NCBI GenBank assembly: GCA_035531675.1
Contig: DATKSL010000041.1
Coordinates: 1 to 64,000 of the forward strand
DNA: 64,000 bases
Reading direction: 5' to 3'
Source: JAJPIG01 sp035531675
Lineage (GTDB): Bacteria; Desulfobacterota; Binatia; Binatales; Binataceae
How positions within the stretch are numbered: the first letter of the stretch is position 1; each line of letters starts with the position of its first letter. A program made the translations under genes and the position numbers. Below are positions 1 through 6,029 of the stretch, piece after piece. The notes beneath the pieces are model-generated. The model saw only the letters and a list, made by a program, of their open reading frames with translations, was not told where the DNA came from and did not search any database.

Positions 1-995
1 GCGCACGCGGGGATAGACCCTGGCCGCTCATCATCGGCGCGACCGGCTACTCGGTTCCCCCGCGCACGCGGGGATAGACCGCCCGACCAGGTGAATAGCG
101 CCATCGCGCATATGGTTCCCCCGCGCACGCGGGGATAGACCGTAGTAATCGCGCTGTGCAAGGATTGCGTCAGCGGTTCCCCCGCGCACGCGGGGATAGA
201 CCTCCGGCGCGCAAGCGCAAGCTGGCGATCCTGATGGTTCCCCCGCGCACGCGGGGATAGACCCCCTGCCTGACGGCGCAAGCGGGCCTTGTAGCGGGTT
301 CCCCCGCGCACGCGGGGATAGACCCCGCCCGGTACTTCGATCCGCCGCCGCGCCGCGGGTTCCCCCGCGCACGCGGGGATAGACCCGAGAAGGCCGCGAC
401 GTTCATCGGGTGGAAGCCGGTTCCCCCGCGCACGCGGGGATAGACCGTTACGCGACTTGCACAGGTGCGCCGCGATTTGGGTTCCCCCGCGCACGCGGGG
501 ATAGACCCTGCTCAATTCGGACCGCGCGCGCGGCCCGATGGGTTCCCCCGCGCACGCGGGGATAGACCCCTGCCCGACTCGGCCGAGATGGAATTCGACC
601 TGGTTCCCCCGCGCACGCGGGGATAGACCTGTCTGCTTCGACCCGGCCGACGAGGCGCTGCGGGTTCCCCCGCGCACGCGGGGATAGACCTCAACGTGAT
701 GGACATCCCCAAGGTGTTTCATCGGTTCCCCCGCGCACGCGGGGATAGACCCTGACCGAGAATCTGCTCACGATGCTGATCGACGGTTCCCCCGCGCACG
801 CGGGGATAGACCTGTCTGGCTTGGCGTCAGCGTCGAGAATCAGGCGGTTCCCCCGCGCACGCGGGGATAGACCTTGTCTAGCAATTAGACGGGTAATCTG
901 GGTGTAGGTTCCCCCGCGCACGCGGGGATAGACCTGGGTAAGAGATCTACTTGTGTAAGTAAGGCGAGGTTCCCATCGCAGCTCGTATAGTCTTT
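1..995 (+). CRISPR. Type I-E-like CRISPR array, left end cut by the window
   Basis: Fifteen complete, apparently identical 28-nt repeats begin at 53 and recur every 61 nt (114, 175, 236 and so on to 907). A truncated repeat occupies 1-19 and a degenerate one starts at 968 (GGTTCCC matches, then it decays). All 16 visible spacers are 33 nt. The repeat begins GGTTCCCCCGCG and ends GGGGATAGACC, with an internal CCCCGCG/CGCGGGG stem. This length, spacing and sequence style are those of type I-E arrays. The decayed repeat marks the trailer end, so the leader and cas genes are expected left of base 1 and transcription runs along the plus strand. No cas gene is visible. Confidence 0.97.
813..845 (+). 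other. CRISPR spacer matching a phage-type DUF5131 protein motif
   Basis: This is the spacer between the repeats at 785 and 846. Read on the plus strand in the second frame it encodes VWLGVSVENQ. That string resembles the conserved N-terminal motif of DUF5131 (phage Gp37/Gp68-like) proteins as I remember the family. It is the only spacer for which I can propose a target. Confidence 0.5.
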
Positions 996-997
996 CG

Positions 998-1263
998 AGC
1001 TCAATCCTCTCGTTGGGTCGGGGCCATCTCGAAGCGTTTCCCGATGCCCGCGAGGTCGCGACCATCGAAGTGCAGATGTCCACCCTGGACATCTTTTTCG
1101 CAGGCCTGGAGCTCGTCCCGCCGGTGCTGCTCAAGCTCGATGTTATGAAGCCAGGGTTATCGAGGGCGGCGCGGCCACGTTTGCCCGCACTCGCTGGGTG
1201 GTCACCGAAACCTCGCTGCGGCCGCTCTACGATCGCGGAACGCCTTCGAGCGGCGCACCCTGA
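998..1263 (+). pseudogene. Frameshifted remnant of an FkbM-family methyltransferase
   Basis: One frame (from about 998 to 1144) reads SSILSLGRGHLEAFP, then VQMSTLDIFF and VLLKLDV. A second frame (from 1156) continues with VIEGGAATFARTRWVVTETS and LRPLYDRGTP, stopping at 1261-1263. Together they align with the C-terminal half of FkbM methyltransferases, where the LKxDVQGxE motif is followed by a helix and a TE-SxxxLY strand. The glycine-containing part of the SAM motif is lost at the junction around 1145-1155 and the frame changes. No N-terminal half is present: the fragment begins right where the CRISPR trailer ends. It cannot encode a working enzyme. Confidence 0.7.
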
Positions 1264-1290
1264 GCGGCCGGCCGCACTCGTCGCACTCGT

Positions 1291-1833
1291 TCATTCCGGG
1301 GCGCCCTCCATGTTTGCCTCGCAGCCTTTACACAGGAAGCCGACGCGCTCACGATCCGGTTTCCATTCGCCACATTCGGCGCACTCCCATTGATCGCGAA
1401 CATCCCAGTCGGCTCGATGACAGACGGGATTCGGGCACCGCGGCGACCGCTGGCTTCGCTTGCGCCATACGTGCCCACAGTGGACGCACTCGCACTCGCG
1501 CCGCGCCTGCGCCAAGGCAACGGTCAGAGCCTCCTCGGCCTTGAGGTTGTTGGGGCCGACCGGCCCAGCCTTGAGCTTGGCGACCTGCTCGTTCAGGGCG
1601 GCCTCGAGTATCGCTTCCCATGAACGGCCCATGCTTTCGGCGGCAGCCTTTAGACGTTCCATCAACCCATCGTCCAGCAAAAGCACGGCTTCGGTGCGCT
1701 CGACGTGAGCCAGGGCGTCGAGGTGGTCCGCCACGGCCTCGTTAACCAGGCCCTCTTGCGATAGATTTCCAATCAGGGCGTAGCCACAGAACTGCCGGTA
1801 GGCAGCGGCGTCGAGGTGAACCCGTATCTCCAT
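1291..1833 (-). CDS. Hypothetical protein with two C-terminal zinc-ribbon motifs
   Basis: This 180-residue protein has no recognised family. The N-terminal 110 residues are helical and include a stretch (about 55-88, GLMERLKAAAESMGRSWEAI) that could be a ribbon-helix-helix-like or coiled segment. The C-terminal third has two Cys4 arrangements: Cys116/Cys119 with Cys133/Cys138, and Cys151/Cys154 with Cys168/Cys171. These suggest tandem zinc ribbons and hence nucleic-acid or protein binding. It is the only intact gene between the CRISPR trailer and the AT-rich stretch and is read toward the array. A Cas role cannot be claimed. Its presence in the presumed element suggests mobile cargo. Confidence 0.6.
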   Translation of the reverse strand: MEIRVHLDAAAYRQFCGYALIGNLSQEGLVNEAVADHLDALAHVERTEAVLLLDDGLMERLKAAAESMGRSWEAILEAALNEQVAKLKAGPVGPNNLKAEEALTVALAQARRECECVHCGHVWRKRSQRSPRCPNPVCHRADWDVRDQWECAECGEWKPDRERVGFLCKGCEANMEGAPE

Positions 1834-2062
1834 AGACCGGCCAACGTAGTGACGCCAGCATGACGAGTCTAGGGGTCTGCGCAGCTACTCAATCCCCTCA
1901 GTACACACTATCCACAGCCCCTTAAGTGAGTATGTTATTTTGGGGCTGGGCGAGCTAAGGGCGGATTTTTACCCACTTTTCAAAAAACCCTCCGTTTGTG
2001 TGTGTGTAATATAGGGCCTGTCCTGCGCGCGCCCCTTAAACCGAGGGCCGCTTCCTGACTTT

Positions 2063-2078
2063 TGACGCCTTGGCGTCA
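2063..2078. promoter_or_regulatory. Operator-like palindrome TGACGCC-TT-GGCGTCA
   Basis: A perfect 7-bp inverted repeat with a 2-bp spacer. A third half-site, GGCGTC, follows at 2092-2097. The arrangement resembles a repressor operator, but the cognate regulator is unknown. Confidence 0.4.
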
Positions 2079-2161
2079 TAAACGATAGCCAGGCGTCGAA
2101 AACCGCCTGCCGAGTCTCAACACAGCATCCTAAAAAACAACCCCCCTATATAGGAAACATA

Positions 2162-2208
2162 TATTACTCACACTGATTTTATTTTATAAAAATAAAGTGT
2201 GAGTAATA
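2162..2208. repeat. 13-bp perfect inverted repeat around an A/T core
   Basis: TATTACTCACACT at 2162-2174 is exactly complemented by AGTGTGAGTAATA at 2196-2208. Inside, TTATTTT faces AAAATAA, so a hairpin of about 20 bp with a small bulge and tight loop can form. It could be a terminator, a cruciform at a replication region or a recombinase/repressor site. Confidence 0.6.
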
Positions 2209-2403
2209 GGCTCTCTCGCTATGTATTATATATATAATGCTGTGATGTTGATTGTTGTTGTAGGGGGAATTACCCAAACGCCGTTTGAAAAAGGCCGACA
2301 GAAGGCTAGACGGCGGTCCCGTCGGGAATTTGGGCCAGGTCCAACGCGCGCACGCGAGTAGGCGCGGTCAGCCCCTCGCGTTCCGGTAAAAGCCTCGTAG
2401 TTT

Positions 2404-2426
2404 CCACAGCCTTTTCGTAGCTGTGG
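2404..2426. repeat. Short hairpin CCACAGC/GCTGTGG
   Basis: Seven-base arms at 2404-2410 and 2420-2426 enclose a 9-nt loop. It lies just before the small membrane protein gene and may act in its leader. Function unknown. Confidence 0.35.
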
Positions 2427-2473
2427 CGCATCGTGCCCGGCTAGGCACGCCCCTGCGTGGTAGCGTCCGTCGC

Positions 2474-2620
2474 GTGACCTACTCGGACGGCGTTTTCCTC
2501 GGTCTTTTCCTGGGCGTTCTCCTCGGCCTTGCCGCCGACCGGATACTGACCTGGGTCGATTTGAAGCTCGCAGCGCCGCAGAAGCGCCGGCCGCACCACG
2601 CGATCCGGAGGGTGAAGTGA
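2474..2620 (+). CDS. Small single-span membrane protein
   Basis: This gives about 48 residues if GTG at 2474 is the start; an in-frame GTG at 2423 would add 17 arginine-rich residues that look less natural. The N-terminal half contains one hydrophobic helix (VFLGLFLGVLLGLAADRI), followed by a basic tail (KRRPHHAIRR), so the tail is probably cytoplasmic. No family is recognised. Its stop (2618-2620) overlaps the GTG start of the TSCPD gene at 2617, which suggests translational coupling and supports it being real. No strong ribosome-binding site is visible for either start. It may be a phage- or element-type accessory protein. Confidence 0.45.
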   Translation: MTYSDGVFLGLFLGVLLGLAADRILTWVDLKLAAPQKRRPHHAIRRVK

Positions 2621-3097
2621 GCGCGAATTTCGAAGACACCCTCGGGATTGACGGCGACATGCTCAGGGATGACGTTTACAGCCTCTGCGGACCGGGACCG
2701 GCTAGTTCGCGCCGCCGGCTGCCGGTCGACCGCAACTCCATCACGCACAAATTCGAGATCGGGTCCTACGACGGCTATCTGACCGTGGGCCTCTTCGAGG
2801 ACGGAACGCCGGGCGAGCTTTTCGTGACCATGAACAAGCAGGGCTCGACGCTGTCGGGCCTGATGGACTCGGCCGCGATGCTGGTCAGAATGCCGCTTCA
2901 GCAAGGTGTCCCCGCCAAGACCATCGCGCGGTTTCACGAACCATCGCCAGATTCGATATGCCACCTGTGTAGTTGGCTACATTGCGTTGGCGTTGAAGTT
3001 GGACATGACGCCAGCTTCGGGCTTGGCAATCAAGGCGAACGATGTCCAGGCGTCGCTCGAGTTGGCGGCGGCAATGGCAGCACCCGAAGATGCGTGA
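2617..3097 (+). pseudogene. TSCPD-domain (ribonucleotide-reductase tail-like) protein, frameshifted
   Basis: The first frame reads RRRLPVDRNSITHKFEIG, DGYLTVGLFEDGTPGELFV and GSTLSGLMDSAAML up to QQGVPAKTIAR. This is the signature of TSCPD domains, found at the C terminus of B12-dependent (class II) ribonucleotide reductases and as stand-alone phage or element proteins. Near 2929-2935 the match moves to the next frame, which continues FTNHRQIRYATCVVGYIALA and stops at 3095-3097. Removing one T from the TTT at 2932-2934 gives a continuous protein of about 160 residues. The gene is therefore either a recent pseudogene, a sequencing error, or much less likely a programmed frameshift. It overlaps the upstream membrane-protein gene by 4 nt. 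Confidence 0.7.
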
Positions 3098-3110
3098 AAA
3101 AAAGACAATA

Positions 3111-3446
3111 ATGGAAAACGTAGACCTACCTAGCAGCCTGGTCCCGATCGGGCGCGACACGCGGCGAAAATTAGCGGGCGGCGGCAAATCGAGGCCCGTT
3201 GGGATGCCGGCTCGTTGCTTCAGCCGGCCGGTTACCCATCACCATGAGGGGGTCACCTATGGCCTGACCGTATGGAGTGCGCATAAGCAGGTGTGCATCG
3301 TATGGCGCCGCCGATGCTTTTACGGCCGAACCGATGTTGACGCCTGGACGAAATTCTTGCAGGCGATCGATCCCGAGGTGGAAGGCGTGCTTATGGCGCC
3401 TGAGTGTCCAAGTGACCAGATGAACTATCCCCCTGGTAGATCGTAG
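3111..3446 (+). CDS. Hypothetical protein of the integrated element
   Basis: The product has 111 residues starting MENVDLPSSLVPIG at the ATG at 3111. An upstream in-frame start at 3042 would overlap the TSCPD tail and add low-quality arginine-rich sequence. The middle (GVTYGLTVWSAHKQVCIVW) is probably a beta hairpin, followed by a helix (VDAWTKFLQAIDPE). No family, signal peptide or membrane segment is recognised. It starts 13 nt after the TSCPD reading frame ends and is probably co-transcribed with it. The Shine-Dalgarno region is weak and A-rich. Confidence 0.45.
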   Translation: MENVDLPSSLVPIGRDTRRKLAGGGKSRPVGMPARCFSRPVTHHHEGVTYGLTVWSAHKQVCIVWRRRCFYGRTDVDAWTKFLQAIDPEVEGVLMAPECPSDQMNYPPGRS

Positions 3447-3513
3447 ACGCCATGTGCATAAACCTACCGAAATCTTAAAGAAGGGTAGCGAACCTACTAG
3501 ACACAACCGGCTT

Positions 3514-3805
3514 ATGGAGATTACTTTGGCCGGCCTTATGGCAGAGGTTCGTCAAGCGGCTATGCCTTATGGATCGCGAACCTCGAACTCGAAAAGCTTG
3601 TCAACGAGGCTGTTTTCCACCTTGAATCGTGGAGCAGGGTGGCCGATGCGAGGTCAAGGCCATCGAGACGACCATGTTGGAGCCTGGCAGGGGAGTTGGG
3701 AAATGACCCCAGACCAAAGTTGAGGCCGACATCATCACCATCTCCGAACTAGCGGGGATTTTGAAGATGCGACCGCGCGAGCGGCGCAAGAGGCGCGGAA
3801 AGTGA
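3514..3805 (+). pseudogene. Probable decayed small gene upstream of the excisionase
   Basis: Protein-like sequence jumps between frames: MEITLAGLMAEVRQA from 3514, then YALWIANLELEKLVNEAVFH and LESWSRVADA in another frame, then CEVKAIETTMLEPGRGVGK. The last frame meets a TGA, then continues as TKVEADIITISELAGILKM and RPRERRKRRGK before stopping at 3803-3805. That stop overlaps the GTG of the next gene as GTGA, the normal look of a coupled operon gene. I read this as one former gene with about two indels and one stop codon. No family is recognised, and the reconstruction is tentative. Confidence 0.3.
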
Positions 3806-3996
3806 ACGGCCCAAGCGCGGACTACTACATCACGCCGGAAGAGGCTGGACGCCGCATCGGCCGCAAGGCCAAGACGATCCTGAACTGGATTCACATCGGT
3901 AAACTTGGCGGCGCACAGGGCCTTTGCTACGTTGCGGGTCGGCCGGTAATCGACTGGCAAATGTTCGAAGCCGCCTTCATCAAGCGAGCAGCCTGA
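3802..3996 (+). CDS. Excisionase-like helix-turn-helix protein
   Basis: This 64-residue protein is MNGPSADYYITPEEAGRRIG followed by RKAKTILNWIHIGKLGGAQG and VIDWQMFEAAF. The pattern (YITPEEAGRRIG, a turn, TILNWIHIGKL, then a beta wing and VIDWQMFE) is that of winged/MerR-like excisionase and helix-turn-helix_17 proteins. These bind DNA next to a phage or element attachment site and steer recombination toward excision. The GTG start overlaps the previous reading frame as GTGA, and its TGA overlaps the integrase ATG as TGATG. The xis-int order just before the att site supports the role. It could instead act only as an integrase-operon regulator. Confidence 0.7.
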   Translation: MNGPSADYYITPEEAGRRIGRKAKTILNWIHIGKLGGAQGLCYVAGRPVIDWQMFEAAFIKRAA

Positions 3997-5066
3997 TGGC
4001 GTCAATCGTCGCGGACCGCTTAGGCTATCTCCTGGTTCAGTTCTACTACCAGCGGAGATTGTGCAGGGAATACCTGAAGCTGCGGGATACCCGCGACAAC
4101 CGGCGGGTCGCTCAGCAGAAGGCGCACGCGATCGAGATCGAGATCAAGTCAGGCCGCTTCGATTATGCCGCTCGGTTTCCAGACAGCAAGAGGCTGAGGC
4201 ACATCGGCATCAACGTCGCGACCGAGCCGCCGACGCTTGGGGCGTACGCCCGGCAGTGCTTGGGGCTCGCGGAACTATCCAAGGCGACCAAGTACGACTA
4301 CGAAGCGTTGTTTCGTCGGTTCCTCGATCGCACGGATTTAGGCGCAAAACGGCTCGATGCGGTTGGACGCGCCGACATTGCAACGGCCGTCGTGGGCGCG
4401 GGCAAACGGCGCGTGACGATGTTTCTGCAGCGCCTCCGCTGGGTCTACGACAACGCCATCGACGATGGCTTCGCCGCGAAGAACCCTGCCGAGCGCGTCA
4501 AGAATCCGCGCGGGGACCGTCGCGAATTGCCCGAGCCTTTCAGCGAGGCTGAGCGCCGGGCGATCCTGGCGGAGGCTAAGGGCCAAGATCGAAACCTGAT
4601 CTCGGTGCTGCTGGAAACCGGCATCAGGCCGGGCGAGGCGCTCGCGCTACGACGTCAGGATGTCGACCTCAAGCGCCGCCGGCTGGTGGTCAGTGGAAGC
4701 CTCGGCCGCTTTGGCGAAGGGCCAACCAAGACGGTTAGCGTACGCATCGTCGAGCTGAGCGAGTCCGCGGCCGCGGCTCTTCGCGAACAGATGCGCGTCA
4801 TCAATCCGCGAGTCTTCAGGAACGGCCGCGGCGGTCCGCTGAGCTTCGTTAACTGGCGGCACCGTAGCTGGCGCACGATTCTGACGCGGGCCAAGGTTGC
4901 GTATCGTTCGCCTTACGCGCTGCGCCACACTTACGCGGTGGCGATGCTTGAGCGGCACCACGATCCGGTCTACATCGCGAAGCAGATGGGGCACACCAGC
5001 ACGGCCATGCTGCATCGGCATTACGGCCGCTGGATACTCCGACCAGAGCAACAGCAAACACTCTGA
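3996..5066 (+). CDS. Tyrosine recombinase (phage-type integrase)
   Basis: The enzyme has 356 residues from the ATG at 3996, chosen because it forms a TGATG overlap with the excisionase stop. The N terminus (RLGYLLVQFYYQRRL through SGRFDYAARFPDSKR) matches the arm-type DNA-binding domain of the DUF3596 kind. A core-binding helical domain follows (about 85-175), then the catalytic domain. Visible catalytic residues are Arg in LLETGIRPGEALALR (about 206), Lys in GPTKT, Arg in YALRHTYA (about 311, with Tyr where many families have His), His in MGHTS and the nucleophile Tyr in HRHYGRW (about 342). The gene reads toward the tRNA-Gly fragment 130 bp downstream. This is the layout of a tRNA-targeted integrative element or prophage, and the gene appears intact. 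Confidence 0.93.
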   Translation: MASIVADRLGYLLVQFYYQRRLCREYLKLRDTRDNRRVAQQKAHAIEIEIKSGRFDYAARFPDSKRLRHIGINVATEPPTLGAYARQCLGLAELSKATKYDYEALFRRFLDRTDLGAKRLDAVGRADIATAVVGAGKRRVTMFLQRLRWVYDNAIDDGFAAKNPAERVKNPRGDRRELPEPFSEAERRAILAEAKGQDRNLISVLLETGIRPGEALALRRQDVDLKRRRLVVSGSLGRFGEGPTKTVSVRIVELSESAAAALREQMRVINPRVFRNGRGGPLSFVNWRHRSWRTILTRAKVAYRSPYALRHTYAVAMLERHHDPVYIAKQMGHTSTAMLHRHYGRWILRPEQQQTL

Positions 5067-5084
5067 TCATTTTTCTGATCATTT
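5063..5084. repeat. Tandem CTGATCATTT repeats after the integrase
   Basis: CTGATCATTT occurs at 5063-5072 and again at 5075-5084, a 12-bp period, each containing the palindrome TGATCA. The first copy includes the integrase stop codon. Position near the att site suggests arm-type recombinase or Xis binding sites, but this is inference. Confidence 0.4.
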
Positions 5085-5195
5085 GGCGGGAGAAGCATGG
5101 TTGATTCGGGGGAAAACGGGCGATCGCAGAAAGTAACCCAAACTTACGATACTGCCCGAAGCTGCCCTTTGCAACCCTACGGAATTTTTCGACTA

Positions 5196-5245
5196 CCAGC
5201 TTCCCAAGCTGGACGTCACCGGTTCGATCCCGGTCGCCCGCTCCA
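5196..5245 (+). other. Attachment site: 3' part of tRNA-Gly(CCC), right end of the element
   Basis: The sequence folds as the 3' part of a tRNA: anticodon arm CCAGC-TTCCCAA-GCTGG (5196-5212, anticodon CCC), variable ACGTC, T arm ACCGG-TTCGATC-CCGGT (5218-5234), acceptor strand CGCCCGC (5235-5241), discriminator T and encoded CCA (5243-5245). T73 and anticodon CCC fit tRNA-Gly. No 5' half (a GCGGGCG acceptor and D arm) lies upstream. A lone 3' tRNA fragment beside an integrase is the usual duplicated att core. The intact tRNA gene should therefore lie at the other end of the element, left of this window. Confidence 0.85.
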
Positions 5246-5283
5246 AGCTCTTACTCTAATCTCCAATTCTTTAATGGAAACCG

Positions 5284-6006
5284 CTATTTGAGTAACGCGG
5301 TCCAAATCTGTTGCCAAGGAATCGAGATTCCGAGTTTCGTTGCAAGCAGGACGAGGAGAACGACAACGAGGGAGCGAACGATCCAGGCGTATCCTTGAAA
5401 CACAGCTGACTGGACCGCGGCGGGCGACTCGTCGAATCCCGCTCGTTCAAGTACATACAGGGGCGAGCGTATTATCCATGCGAACCATAGTAGTGGGTTC
5501 AAGATTTCTAGTTTTGCCACGTGTTGCCGAGCTTCGTACACGCCGATTCCTTGCTCGACCACCCCGATAACAGCGTTGAAAGATGACCCCGTGCCTTCGG
5601 GAGGCAAGTAAAAATAATCGCTGATAAGATCGAACTCCGTTTTGTCCTCCCGACCCTCGGCATGATTCCATCGCGAATAAGTTCGGCGAGTGTCAATCCC
5701 CAAAACGTTCAGGTACGCGTGTACCATTGGAATAAGTCGATTGATCTCGCGCTCTATGATAGCCGGTTCGCGCATGACCCTTACTTGTTCCGGAGTGAGA
5801 TTCGGCATGTAGCCGCTTCGTTCTTCGTCAGGGATCTCTCGGTAAAGCTCAGGAATGAGCGTTGCGAGAGGAGGCGCAAGGTCGAGTTGATGTCCCCACT
5901 TTTCTCGGTGACGGATCAGGTTTTGGAAGCGCCTTAATCGGGCGATTCTCTTCCGGCAGTCCCAGTATCCGGTCGTGAGGCGGATTTCCCTCGGTCTATG
6001 CCGCAT
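5284..6006 (-). CDS. Hypothetical membrane-anchored protein
   Basis: This protein has 240 residues. The first 165 are mostly polar and helical, rich in Arg and Glu (for example LTPEQVRVMREPAIIEREIN). The C-terminal part has two hydrophobic spans at about 170-188 (PLLWFAWIIRSPLYVLE) and 207-229 (AWIVRSLVVVLLVLLATKLG). It would sit in the inner membrane with a cytoplasmic N-terminal domain. No family is recognised. It is the first gene outside the presumed element, 38 bp past the tRNA fragment, and lies 23 bp downstream of the epimerase gene on the same strand. Its less GC-rich composition than the genes to the right suggests it may be an older insertion. Confidence 0.6.
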   Translation of the reverse strand: MRHRPREIRLTTGYWDCRKRIARLRRFQNLIRHREKWGHQLDLAPPLATLIPELYREIPDEERSGYMPNLTPEQVRVMREPAIIEREINRLIPMVHAYLNVLGIDTRRTYSRWNHAEGREDKTEFDLISDYFYLPPEGTGSSFNAVIGVVEQGIGVYEARQHVAKLEILNPLLWFAWIIRSPLYVLERAGFDESPAAVQSAVFQGYAWIVRSLVVVLLVLLATKLGISIPWQQIWTALLK

Positions 6007-6029
6007 TGGTGAGAAGTGGTTGGCTTCGC

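Larger units (their letters stand above)
1834..2473. other. Gene-poor AT-rich stretch with inverted repeats
   Basis: I see no convincing gene here. Unlike the rest of the window it has long A/T runs (especially 1930-2010 and 2110-2270), a short GT microsatellite near 2000, and several inverted repeats listed separately. A one-mismatch DnaA-box-like CTATCCACA occurs at 1908-1916. The composition suggests a regulatory or replication-type region of a mobile element. Confidence 0.6.

Noticed and set aside
31..712. Open reading frames on the minus strand through the CRISPR array
   Set aside because: They translate the repeats over and over (YPRVRGGT and SPRARGN) with variable spacer residues, so they are not genes.
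998..1393. An intact 126-residue plus-strand gene beside the CRISPR trailer
   Set aside because: The FkbM-like sequence changes frame at about 1150 and the downstream part of the open frame is nonsense, so I call it a pseudogene.
1908..1916. DnaA box and possible replication origin
   Set aside because: It is a single one-mismatch site. No iteron array, rep gene or AT-rich unwinding element with several boxes was found, so it is mentioned only as part of the AT-rich region.
5087..5245. An intact tRNA-Gly gene
   Set aside because: Only the anticodon arm, T arm and acceptor 3' strand are present. No GCGGGCG acceptor strand or D arm occurs at the right distance upstream.
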